Of a stretch of 64,000 bases of DNA, positions 25,582 to 33,533 are shown piece by piece. The position numbers and the translations under genes were made by a program. Origin of the DNA: Streptomyces sp. Ag109_O5-1 (lineage in GTDB: Bacteria > Actinomycetota > Actinomycetes > Streptomycetales > Streptomycetaceae); assembly GCF_003814875.1 (NCBI RefSeq), contig NZ_RKQF01000001.1:7812001-7876000 (forward strand), in the 5' to 3' direction. The notes below the pieces were generated by a model, which saw only the letters and a list, made by a program, of their open reading frames with translations, searched no databases and was not told where the DNA came from. How positions within the stretch are numbered: the stretch's first letter is position 1; every line of letters starts with the position of its first letter.

Positions 25582-26160
25582 ATGAGCACCGCCACCGCGT
25601 CCGCCCGTCCCGGCACCGTCCTCGCCGACCTCCTGCCCGCGTCCCGGGTACGCGATGCCGCACTCGTGCTGGGCGGCGCCGCGCTCACCGGCCTCGCCGC
25701 CCAGATCGCCGTACCGGTGCCCGGCTCCCCGGTCCCGGTGACCGGCCAGACCTTCGCGGCCCTGCTCGTCGGCACCAGCCTGGGCGCCCGCCGCGGTGTC
25801 GCCTCGCTCGCCCTGTACGCACTGGCGGGCCTGATGGGCGTGCCGTGGTTCGCGAGCGGCACCTCCGGCCTCTCCGTCTCCTTCGGCTACATCCTCGGCA
25901 TGATTCTCGCCTCCGCCGCCGTCGGCGCCCTGGCCCGGCGCGGCGCCGACCGGGGCGCGCTGCGCATGGCGGGCACGATGGTGCTCGGCGAGGCGATCAT
26001 CTACGCGATCGGCGTGCCGTACCTCGCCTACACCGCCCACCTGTCGGCGTCCGCGGCGATCGCCGCCGGCCTCACCCCCTTCCTCATCGGCGACGCGCTG
26101 AAGGCGGCCCTGGCGATGGGCGCGACGCCCACGGCGTGGAAGCTGGTCGGCAAGCGCTGA
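25582..26160 (+). CDS. bioY: Biotin transporter substrate-binding subunit BioY
   Basis: 192 residues from ATG 25582, an all-helical membrane protein of about six segments. The family hallmarks are PVTGQTFAALLVGTSLG, ALYALAGLMGVPWFA and FGYILGMILAS. BioY is the S-component of an ECF-type biotin importer. No bioM/bioN ATPase or transmembrane partner lies nearby, so it either works alone or shares an ECF module encoded elsewhere. It ends just before a perfect 20-bp terminator stem. Confidence 0.92.
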   Translation: MSTATASARPGTVLADLLPASRVRDAALVLGGAALTGLAAQIAVPVPGSPVPVTGQTFAALLVGTSLGARRGVASLALYALAGLMGVPWFASGTSGLSVSFGYILGMILASAAVGALARRGADRGALRMAGTMVLGEAIIYAIGVPYLAYTAHLSASAAIAAGLTPFLIGDALKAALAMGATPTAWKLVGKR

Positions 26161-26180
26161 CGCGACGGCGGCATACATCC

Positions 26181-26225
26181 GCGAAGCGGGCCCGAGGCGC
26201 AGAACGCGCCTCGGGCCCGCTTCGC
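26181..26225. terminator. Bidirectional terminator, 20-bp perfect stem
   Basis: Arms 26181-26200 and 26206-26225 are perfectly complementary (GCGAAGCGGGCCCGAGGCGC) around a 5-nt loop, between the convergent bioY and surface-protein genes. Confidence 0.85.
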
Positions 26226-26240
26226 ATGCACGGGCGCCCG

Positions 26241-26963
26241 TCAGTCCGTCCGCCGCTGCGACCACCACACGCCCGCCGCCCCGGCCGCGATCAGCGCCGC
26301 ACCGGCCGCGCCCAGCGGCAGCACGTCACTTCCCGCCCCGGTCTTCGGCAACTGGTCGCCGCCCGGCCCCACCGGCTTGTTGTCGGTGCCGAGCAGCAGC
26401 GGCGTGGCCGGGGCGTTCGGCGACGGGTTCGTCGTACCGAACGGCACCGGGCCCTGCTGCCAGAAGGTCTTCTTCCCGTCCGCGCTCTGCACCGGCAGAC
26501 AGATCTTCCCGGTCCTGCCCAGATCGAACGTGGCGTCGACCGCGTACGACTTCGACCTGCCCGCGCCGAGCGCACCGACGGGACAACTGAAGGCGCTGTT
26601 CGAACCGGCCGGCAGATCCTTCTTCGCGACGGCGTCGCAGCCCTGGACGCCATTGACCTTCAGGCCGTCGAAACCGACCACCAAAAGCCTGATGTCGCCG
26701 CTGTCCTTCGTCCCCTCGTTCTTGACGGTGGCGGTGATCGCCGTTTTCTGTGAACTGTTGTCGACCGAGATCTTCTCGGGCAACGTGGTCGTCAGCTTCA
26801 CACCCGCCGGTGCCTGGTCGACCGCCTTTCCCCCCTTGTCGCTTCCCGGTCCCTGGTCATCGGCGGCGGCCGTGAACGGCAGGATCATCACGGCCGAGAA
26901 AGATGCCGTGACCAGCGATCCCGTGACGACGGCCAGTCGCCGGGCCATACGACGAGAACTCAT
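26241..26963 (-). CDS. LPKTG cell-wall-anchored surface protein
   Basis: 240 residues from ATG 26963, behind GGGGGA. It has an Arg-rich signal peptide (RRMARRLAVVTGSLVTA) and a beta-type mature domain with two cysteines (VQGCDAV, AFSCPVG) that may form a disulfide. After a Pro/Asn-rich linker the C-terminus has LPKTG, a hydrophobic helix and WWSQRRTD, the full sortase sorting signal. A class A or E sortase encoded elsewhere would attach it to peptidoglycan. Ligand and role are unknown. Confidence 0.88.
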   Translation of the reverse strand: MSSRRMARRLAVVTGSLVTASFSAVMILPFTAAADDQGPGSDKGGKAVDQAPAGVKLTTTLPEKISVDNSSQKTAITATVKNEGTKDSGDIRLLVVGFDGLKVNGVQGCDAVAKKDLPAGSNSAFSCPVGALGAGRSKSYAVDATFDLGRTGKICLPVQSADGKKTFWQQGPVPFGTTNPSPNAPATPLLLGTDNKPVGPGGDQLPKTGAGSDVLPLGAAGAALIAAGAAGVWWSQRRTD

Positions 26964-27110
26964 GTTCGTCCCCCTTGCAACCCCCTGGACCGCGCCTGAA
27001 TTCGCGGTCACTTGAAGAGGTACCACAAGATTTCTCCGCACTATGCTGGTACGGCCGTAAGTGTGACCATTGCGTGTCGGCAGAGGCGGTCGTTGAGGGG
27101 GTGCGGCGAA

Positions 27111-28946
27111 TTGCCGGAGAATTCAGGGAGTTCAGGGAATCCAGGGAATTCAGAGGGGCCGGGGAATTCGGAGAGCACGGGGCGCGGTGGTGCCCCGGGG
27201 CTGCTGGTGACGGGTCGCTACCGGCTGGCCGAGAGTATCGGGCAGGGGGGAATGGGCCGGGTGTGGCGGGCCGCCGACGAGACACTCGACCGGCAGGTCG
27301 CCGTCAAGGAGATGCGGATCGACGGCCTCGACGCCGAGGACACCCGCACCCGCCGGGAACGCACCCTGCGCGAGGCCAGGGCCACCGCCCGAATCGACCA
27401 CCCCAACGTGGTGCGGGTCTACGACGTCGTCGACGAGGGCGAACGCCTGTGGATCGTCATGGAGCTGGTCAACGGCCGTTCCCTGGAACGCATCATGGCC
27501 GAGGAGGGCGCGCTCGGCCCGCGTGAGGCGGCCCGGATCGGCCTCGGCCTGGTCGCGGCGCTGAGCCAGGTGCACGCCGGGGGAGTGCTGCACCGTGACA
27601 TCAAACCCGGGAACGTCCTGGTCGAGAACGTCGGCGCCAGGGTCGTCCTCACCGACTTCGGCATCGCGGCCATCCAGGACGCCAAGGCGCTCACCATGGT
27701 CGGGATGCTGGTCGGCTCCCCCGACTACATGGCACCCGAGCGGATCGCCGGCCGCCCGCAGGGCCCGCCGTCCGACGTCTGGTCGCTCGGCGCGACCCTG
27801 TGCGCGGCCCTCGGCGGCCGCTCCCCCTTCACCCGCGACACCACCCTGGCCACCCTGCACGCGGTCCTCTACGAGGAGCCCGAACTCCCGTCCGCGGCAG
27901 GCCCGTTGCGCGACCTGCTGGCAGCGCTCCTGGAGAAGGAACCGACGGTCAGGCCGGACCTGGCGGAGGTGGAACAGGCGCTGCGCCCGGTGGCGTACCC
28001 GACGCAGACACCCACGGAGACGTATCCGGCGCCGCTTCCGGTACCGGTTCCCGCAGAACGCCCGACACCGGCGTACGTGGACCTCACGAAGCTGCGCCTG
28101 CCGGCGCCGGAGGACGAACGCCCGCGGCCGCTCAGCGCGTCGACGGAGGCGGCCTCGGAACGCTCGGAGGTACGTTCCGAAACCCCGTCGGGCAATTCCG
28201 CAGACCCCGCACTGCAGCGCCCCGCCAGGGGCGCGGGGCTGCATCCTTCAGCGGCTCCGCCGCCATGGGGGTCCCCCCGCTCGAGCGAAGCCGAGAGTGG
28301 GGGAGCGACCCGCCACAACGCACCCGCAACGACCCACCACCGCAAGGCCCCCCGACGCACGACTCTCCTCGCCGTACTGGGAGCAGCGGCCGTCGCGACC
28401 GCCATCGCCGTCCTCCTCGCCACAACGGACGGAGGCGACAGCGCCACAGCGAGCGGCACCCCCTCAGCCGCTAAGCCCACTTCGTCGGCGCCCACGGTCG
28501 AGGGCACCACCCGCCCCCGCACTCTCCCGCCCGGCACCCACGAGGAGGCCGGCGGCTTCGCCTGGGCGCCGCCCACCGGCTGGCGAAGGGACGTGAAGAC
28601 CGGCGCCGAGGTCCACTACACCTCCCCCGACGGCCGCCAGGAACTCGTCGCCAAGTCCTCCCTCGCCCGCGGCAGCCTCCTGGACACCTGGACGGCCTCC
28701 GAGCGCAGCGCCCACCAGGGCCAGGACTACGCCAAGATCAAGCTCGCCGGGACGACCTTCCGCGGCTACCCGGCGGTGGTCTGGGAGTACACCTTCACCC
28801 TCAAGGGCACCCCCTGGCACGCACGGCTGCTGGGCTTCGACGCCGACGGGAAGTCGTACCAGATCAACACCTGGTACCAGCCGGCGATCGAAGTCCAGGC
28901 CGTGCGGACGTACGAACAGGTGAAGGAGGGCTTCACCCTGCTGTGA
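27111..28946 (+). CDS. Transmembrane Ser/Thr protein kinase (PknB-like)
   Basis: About 611 residues from TTG 27111 (GAGGGGG upstream); GTG 27204 just before TGRYRLAES and upstream GTGs are alternatives. Kinase landmarks, numbered from TTG: IGQGGMGRVW loop, VAVKEM (Lys66), HRDIKPGNV (Asp163), DFGIA and MAPERIAGRP. The kinase domain ends near residue 300, followed by a Pro/Ser linker, one membrane helix near 415-437 and an extracellular domain of about 160 residues starting GFAWAPPTGWRRD. No PASTA repeats. The linker contains a captured intergenic-type repeat. It would transduce an external signal by phosphorylating unknown cytoplasmic proteins. Confidence 0.92.
   Translation: MPENSGSSGNPGNSEGPGNSESTGRGGAPGLLVTGRYRLAESIGQGGMGRVWRAADETLDRQVAVKEMRIDGLDAEDTRTRRERTLREARATARIDHPNVVRVYDVVDEGERLWIVMELVNGRSLERIMAEEGALGPREAARIGLGLVAALSQVHAGGVLHRDIKPGNVLVENVGARVVLTDFGIAAIQDAKALTMVGMLVGSPDYMAPERIAGRPQGPPSDVWSLGATLCAALGGRSPFTRDTTLATLHAVLYEEPELPSAAGPLRDLLAALLEKEPTVRPDLAEVEQALRPVAYPTQTPTETYPAPLPVPVPAERPTPAYVDLTKLRLPAPEDERPRPLSASTEAASERSEVRSETPSGNSADPALQRPARGAGLHPSAAPPPWGSPRSSEAESGGATRHNAPATTHHRKAPRRTTLLAVLGAAAVATAIAVLLATTDGGDSATASGTPSAAKPTSSAPTVEGTTRPRTLPPGTHEEAGGFAWAPPTGWRRDVKTGAEVHYTSPDGRQELVAKSSLARGSLLDTWTASERSAHQGQDYAKIKLAGTTFRGYPAVVWEYTFTLKGTPWHARLLGFDADGKSYQINTWYQPAIEVQAVRTYEQVKEGFTLL
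28214..28305 (+). repeat. Streptomyces palindromic repeat inside the kinase coding region
   Basis: Within the kinase linker, GCGCCCC-GCCA-GGGGCGC (28217-28234) is followed by the block GTCCCCCCGCTCGAGCGAAG, then GAGAGTGGGGGAG. Both are wordings typical of Streptomyces intergenic repeats. The first 23 nt match 39373-39395 in the clpP1 upstream region at 22 of 23 positions. It is read in frame as residues of about 368-399. Confidence 0.7.
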
Positions 28947-28949
28947 GCG

Positions 28950-30425
28950 TCAGCCGACGGACACCTGGTCGGCGGGCTCGTCGGCCCCGGCGACCGCCGG
29001 CGCCGTACGGCCGCCGCCCGTCACCTTCTGCTTCACCAGGGCGACCACGACCACCGCCGCCGCGACCAGCAGCGACAGCAGCACGGTCGTACGACCGCTG
29101 CTCTCGCCCTCAGTGTCGGTCAGCATGTAACCCAGGACGAACACGATCAGACCGGCCGTCGCCCAGGTCAGATACGGGTACAGCCACATCTTCACGACGA
29201 GCTTCTCCGGCGCCTCTGCCTGGATGATCTTCCGCATCCGCAGCTGCGAGAAGCAGATGACCAGCCAGACGAACAGGGCGATCGCGCCGGAGGAGTTGAC
29301 GAGGAAGAGGAAGACCGAGTCGGGGAACTCGTAGTTGAAGAAGACGGCGACGAAACCGAAGACGACGGAGGCGACGATCGCGGCCATCGGCACACCACGC
29401 GAGGTGGTCTGTGCGAACGCCTTCGGGGCGTCACCCCGCTGCCCGAGCGAGAACGCCATCCGGGAGGCCGTGTACAGACCGGAGTTGAGACAGGACAGCA
29501 CGGACGTCAGCACGATGAAGTTCATGATCTGGCCGGCGTGCGCGATACCGAGGGAGTCGAGGGCGGCGACGTACGAGCCCTTCTCCTTGATCGACGGGTC
29601 GTTCCACGGCAGCAGCGAGACCACGATGAGGATCGAGCCGAGGTAGAAGACGCCGATCCGCCAGATGATGCTGTTGGTGGACTTGGTGACGGCGCGCTGC
29701 GGGTTCTCCGACTCACCGGCCGCCAGGGTGGCGATCTCGCTGCCCATGAAGGAGAAGACCACCAGCAGCACACCGGTGAGGATCGCGCCGGGACCGTGCG
29801 GCAGGAAGCCGCCGTGGGCGGTGAGGTTGGAGAAGGACGCCTTGTCGTCGTGCACGCCGGGCAGCACACCGAGCACGGCCAGCAGGCCCACGACGATGAA
29901 CGCGCCGATCGCGACGACCTTGATCCCGGCGAACCAGAACTCGAACTCGCCGTACGAGCCGACGGAGACCAGGTTGGTGGCGGTGAGCACCGTCATCACG
30001 ATGAGCGCCCAGCCCCACTGCGGTACGGCGGGGATCCAGCCCTCCAGGATCTTGGCACCGGCGGTGGCCTCCACCGCCAGCACCACGACCCAGAAGAACC
30101 AGTACAGCCAGCCGATGGAGAACCCGGCCCAGCGGCCGAGCGCACGGTCCGCGTGCGCGGAGAAGGAGCCGGAGGTCGGATTGGCGGCGGACATCTCGCC
30201 GAGCATCCGCATCACCAGCACCACGAGGGTGCCGACGAGCGCGTACGACAGCAGGATGCCGGGTCCTGCGGTGGCGATTCCGGAACTGGAACCGACGAAG
30301 AGGCCGGCGCCGATGACACCGCCGATGGCGATCATCGACAGATGGCGGTTCTTGAGTCCTGCGTGGAGACCGTTGCCGGGATCGCCGGCCTGGGGCGGGG
30401 CAGTCGTAGTCGGCTGCGAAGTCAT
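28950..30425 (-). CDS. Amino acid permease (APC superfamily, GABA/Asn-type)
   Basis: 491 residues from ATG 30425, behind AAAGGA; a longer frame to 30527 lacks a ribosome site. About 12 membrane helices. The N-terminal LKNRHLSMIAIGGVIGAGLF and the GSFSAHADRALGRWAGFSIG block mark the amino acid transporter family that includes GabP, AnsP and CycA. It is a proton-coupled importer; the substrate is most likely GABA or another neutral amino acid, but not resolved. It is convergent with the kinase gene, with only 3 bp between stops. Confidence 0.9.
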   Translation of the reverse strand: MTSQPTTTAPPQAGDPGNGLHAGLKNRHLSMIAIGGVIGAGLFVGSSSGIATAGPGILLSYALVGTLVVLVMRMLGEMSAANPTSGSFSAHADRALGRWAGFSIGWLYWFFWVVVLAVEATAGAKILEGWIPAVPQWGWALIVMTVLTATNLVSVGSYGEFEFWFAGIKVVAIGAFIVVGLLAVLGVLPGVHDDKASFSNLTAHGGFLPHGPGAILTGVLLVVFSFMGSEIATLAAGESENPQRAVTKSTNSIIWRIGVFYLGSILIVVSLLPWNDPSIKEKGSYVAALDSLGIAHAGQIMNFIVLTSVLSCLNSGLYTASRMAFSLGQRGDAPKAFAQTTSRGVPMAAIVASVVFGFVAVFFNYEFPDSVFLFLVNSSGAIALFVWLVICFSQLRMRKIIQAEAPEKLVVKMWLYPYLTWATAGLIVFVLGYMLTDTEGESSGRTTVLLSLLVAAAVVVVALVKQKVTGGGRTAPAVAGADEPADQVSVG

Positions 30426-30535
30426 GGGGGAATTCCTTTGCGCCGGGTGAGCGGGCTCCCGTACGAGCGGCGTACGAGTTGGTCCAGTGAAACGGAGGTG
30501 GACTGATTCCTGAACCTTTGAATCCATATTGTTAC

Positions 30536-30554
30536 TTGAGGTTTTCTTGAGGTT
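30536..30554. promoter_or_regulatory. Direct repeat upstream of amino acid permease
   Basis: TTGAGGTT occurs twice (30536-30543 and 30547-30554), one helical turn apart (11 bp), in an A/T-rich patch between the divergent permease and rpiB genes. The periodicity suggests a dimeric regulator or a tandem promoter element. Confidence 0.45.
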
Positions 30555-30652
30555 CTGTAGTTCTACTCACATTTCCGGGTTGTGTCCCGGGTCGCGGTCC
30601 GGGATGCGGCCCCGCCCCCGTCCGGCGTTCACACCCATGTCACACTCGTCAC

Positions 30653-31138
30653 ATGCGCGTGTATCTCGGCTCCGACCATGCGGGCTTCGAACTCAAGAAC
30701 CACCTCGTCGAGTGGCTGAAGGCGGCGGGTCACGACCCCGTCGACTGCGGCCCCCACATCTACGACGCCCAGGACGACTACCCGCCCTTCTGTCTCCGCG
30801 CGGCCGAGCGGACGGCGGCGGACCCCGAGTCCCTCGGCATCGTCATCGGCGGCTCCGGCAACGGTGAGCAGATCGCCGCGAACAAGGTGAAGGGCGTGCG
30901 CGCGGCGCTCGCCTGGAGCGAGGAGACCGCGTCGCTCGGCCGGCAGCACAACAACGCGAACGTCGTCGCAGTGGGCGCACGCATGCACACGGAGGACGAG
31001 GCGACGAAGTTCGTCGAGGCGTTCCTGAACACGCCGTTCTCCGAGGACGAGCGGCACATCCGCCGCATCGACATGCTGGCGGCGTACGAGACGACGGGCG
31101 ACCTCCCGCCGATCCCGGCGCACCACCCCCAGCCGTAG
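30653..31138 (+). CDS. rpiB: Ribose-5-phosphate isomerase B
   Basis: 161 residues. The RpiB/LacAB fold is identified by YLGSDHAGFELKNHL, the phosphate-binding GIVIGGSGNGEQIAANK and SLGRQHNNANVVAVGAR. The general-base position typical of actinobacterial RpiB is held by the Glu/Ser region around GGSGNGE rather than the Cys of the E. coli type. It interconverts ribose 5-phosphate and ribulose 5-phosphate in the pentose phosphate pathway. The next gene is a DNA glycosylase, 164 bp downstream. Confidence 0.95.
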   Translation: MRVYLGSDHAGFELKNHLVEWLKAAGHDPVDCGPHIYDAQDDYPPFCLRAAERTAADPESLGIVIGGSGNGEQIAANKVKGVRAALAWSEETASLGRQHNNANVVAVGARMHTEDEATKFVEAFLNTPFSEDERHIRRIDMLAAYETTGDLPPIPAHHPQP

Positions 31139-31151
31139 GCTGCCCGCCCGA

Positions 31152-31278
31152 CCACCCGACTCGGCCGGCCGAGAGGCGAGGCCAGGGGTGGTTGGGGCCG
31201 CGGACGTGAAAGGGGACCGTGGCTTCACTTGGGTTTCCTCCCCTCGACGTTCACTCCTCCACCGGCCGAGTCGGGTGG
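31152..31278. repeat. 127-bp element with 17-bp perfect terminal inverted repeats
   Basis: CCACCCGACTCGGCCGG (31152-31168) is repeated in inverse as CCGGCCGAGTCGGGTGG (31262-31278), between rpiB and the glycosylase gene. The interior has no open frame and further partial complementarity. It could be a MITE-like relic, a large cruciform or a terminator. Confidence 0.5.
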
Positions 31279-31302
31279 GTGGGTGGGAAAGGAAGCACGT
31301 CA

Positions 31303-32106
31303 GTGCCAGAGGGGCACACGATCCACCGGCTCGCGCTGGAGTACCGGCGGCTCACCGGACCCGTACGGGTCACCAGCCCGCAGGGCAAGTTCTCCGACGC
31401 CGCCGCGTTGATCGACGGCGCCCGCCTCACCCGCACCGAGGCCCACGGCAAGCACCTCTTCCTCGGCTTCCGCGACAGCGACTGGGTCCATATCCACCTC
31501 GGCCTCTTCGGCAAGGTCGGTTTCGGTGACGCCCCGGCGCCCCCGGCCACCGACACCGTCCGGCTCCGCCTCGCCGACGCCACCTCCTACGTCGACCTGC
31601 GCGGCCCCACCACCTGCGCCCTGATCACCGATGAGGAGAAGGACGCCGTACACGCCCGGCTCGGCCCGGATCCGCTCCGCGCCGACGCCGACCCGGGCGC
31701 GGCGTACCGGAGGATCTCCCGCAGCCGTACGACGGTCGCCGCCCTGCTCATGGACCAGAAGGTCATCGCCGGCGTCGGCAACGTCTACCGTGCCGAGGTC
31801 CTCTTCCGGCACGGCATCGATCCCTATCGCGCGGGCAAGGACCTCACTCCCGCCGAATGGGACGCCGTCTGGGCCGACCTCGTCGAGCTGATGCACGAGG
31901 GCGTCCGGAACAACCGGATCGACACCGTCCGGCCCGAGCACACCCCGGAGGCGATGGGCCGCCCGCCGCGCGTCGACGACCACGGCGGCGAGGTGTACGT
32001 CTACCGCCGCGCCACCCTGCCCTGCCACATCTGCGGCAGCGAGATCCGCACCGCCGACCTCGCCGCCCGCAACCTCTTCTGGTGCCCCGCCTGCCAGCAG
32101 CGCTGA
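31303..32106 (+). CDS. nei: Fpg/Nei-family DNA glycosylase-AP lyase (Nei2-type)
   Basis: 267 residues from GTG 31303, behind AAAGGA. Processing of the initiator exposes Pro-Glu-Gly (PEGHTIHRLA), the catalytic N-terminus that forms the Schiff base. The helix-two-turn-helix has LLMDQKVIAGVGNVYRAEVL and the zinc finger is CHICGS...WCPACQQ at the C-terminus. The PEGHTIHR start matches the Nei/endonuclease VIII group, which excises oxidised pyrimidines, rather than the MutM group (PELPEVE). Acts in base excision repair. Confidence 0.93.
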   Translation: MPEGHTIHRLALEYRRLTGPVRVTSPQGKFSDAAALIDGARLTRTEAHGKHLFLGFRDSDWVHIHLGLFGKVGFGDAPAPPATDTVRLRLADATSYVDLRGPTTCALITDEEKDAVHARLGPDPLRADADPGAAYRRISRSRTTVAALLMDQKVIAGVGNVYRAEVLFRHGIDPYRAGKDLTPAEWDAVWADLVELMHEGVRNNRIDTVRPEHTPEAMGRPPRVDDHGGEVYVYRRATLPCHICGSEIRTADLAARNLFWCPACQQR

Positions 32107-32113
32107 CCGCTCG

Positions 32114-33358
32114 CTAGAAGCCGTGCGGCGGCCACGGCGGCACCGGTGACCCGAACGCCACCGACGCCTCCGTCAGCGCCCCGGGTCGTAGTTCGGCCAC
32201 CCGGCCGGCCCGCGCCAGCGACAGCAGAGACACCCCGCCGAGGTAGGCCGCCCCCAACTCCCGTACGGACAGCGAGAGATCGGCCGCATCCGTCGTACGC
32301 TCGCAGGACGCGCCCTTGGTGTCCCCGGTCAGCCGCCAACGCCCCGTGTTCCACGGGCAGAAGGCGTCGTCCACGTCCAACACGACGTCCACCGGCGTCT
32401 GGTAGGTCCGTGCGGCGAGTGCCGTACCGACGTCGACGGGACGGACGTACACCGAATCCCGCAGCTGGGTCCGGCAGCGGCGGATGTCGGAGACCAGGTA
32501 CTGCCAGGCGTCGTCGACCGGCCGCCTCCGTACCGTCAGCGTCGTCATCAGGTCGATGCCGAACAGGAACCGCCACAGCGCCGCGTCGGTCGCGGGGTCC
32601 AGCGCGACCAGCTCCTCCAGCGTCACCGTGCCGTCGTGCCCGCTCTGCGACCAGCCCATCTTCGTACGGAACCGGGCCCACCCGGTGACCCGCCCGTCCA
32701 GCTCCGCGACCACGCACTGCAGCGCCGACGCCCCGCCCCGCTCGCTCTCCGGGTCGAGCAGCCCCGCCTGCTCCCAGCCGGGCCGGCGGGCCAGCATCCC
32801 GGGCCGCCGCGGCACCAGCTCCGCGTACACCCCCTCGCACACGTCGAGCACCTCGGCGGGCTTGGCGTACCGCAGCCGTATGTCGTCGGTGCCGGCCGGT
32901 ACGGCGAGGGTCACCCGGCTCGTGTCGATCTCGGCCAGCAGCTGGAAGGCCGCGGCCCCGTACCCGAAGCGGCCGTAGATCGCCGGCTCGGACGCGTACA
33001 GCGCGGCCAGCGGCTCGCCCAGCGCGTGGCTGTCGTCCAGCAGCCGCCGCATCATCGAGGTCAGCACCCCGCGCCGCCGGTGCGTCGCGGACACGCTCAC
33101 CATGGTGATGCCCGCGGTGGGCACCACGGCCCCGCCCGGCACGCTCATCCGGAAGCTGAACGCCCCTGATGTCCCCACGAGTTCGCCGCCGTCCAGAGCG
33201 GCCAGCGAACGCTCGTACTCCGTGAGGGACCGGTCCAGTTCGCGCTCCTCGGCGGGCGCCGGACCGGCGCCGAAGGCCCGCACCAGGTGGTCCCACCACT
33301 CGTCGAACTCCTCGGGCCGCAGCACCTTCAGCTCGGTCGTCGTACGGTCAGTCGCCAT
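32114..33358 (-). CDS. GNAT acetyltransferase of the Eis family
   Basis: 414 residues. The N-terminal GNAT domain has the acetyl-CoA loop VSATHRRRGVLTSMMRR, followed by SEPAIYGRFGYGAA, a segment characteristic of Eis proteins. The second GNAT-like half and a C-terminal sterol-carrier-like domain follow, ending at Phe, whose carboxylate serves as the catalytic base in Eis. Relatives multiply acetylate aminoglycosides and protein lysines. It is convergent with the glycosylase gene (7 bp apart) and monocistronic. Physiological substrate unknown. Confidence 0.88.
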   Translation of the reverse strand: MATDRTTTELKVLRPEEFDEWWDHLVRAFGAGPAPAEERELDRSLTEYERSLAALDGGELVGTSGAFSFRMSVPGGAVVPTAGITMVSVSATHRRRGVLTSMMRRLLDDSHALGEPLAALYASEPAIYGRFGYGAAAFQLLAEIDTSRVTLAVPAGTDDIRLRYAKPAEVLDVCEGVYAELVPRRPGMLARRPGWEQAGLLDPESERGGASALQCVVAELDGRVTGWARFRTKMGWSQSGHDGTVTLEELVALDPATDAALWRFLFGIDLMTTLTVRRRPVDDAWQYLVSDIRRCRTQLRDSVYVRPVDVGTALAARTYQTPVDVVLDVDDAFCPWNTGRWRLTGDTKGASCERTTDAADLSLSVRELGAAYLGGVSLLSLARAGRVAELRPGALTEASVAFGSPVPPWPPHGF

Positions 33359-33533
33359 GAGCCATCCCTATCAGGGGCATTGTGGGACGAGCGAACGAAT
33401 TTCTCCCGGATGCCGACGCGACGGCTCCGGGTGAAGTTCACTGTGAAGTTGCACTCCAAGTCGAGCCTCGGACGGGGGACAAGTGGGACCTCCCGTGCCA
33501 AGAAGCTGGTCCGATGGATAGGGTCCCGAACTA

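Noticed and set aside
27112..27175. Tandem GGGAATTCAG-like repeats near the kinase start as a regulatory repeat
   Set aside because: They translate as a Gly/Asn/Ser-rich N-terminus in the kinase frame, so low-complexity coding is the simpler reading, although the start is uncertain.
30426..30527. A longer N-terminus for the amino acid permease (start MDSKVQESV)
   Set aside because: No ribosome site, no membrane or family likeness, and it covers the promoter-like direct repeats region. ATG 30425 has AAAGGA.
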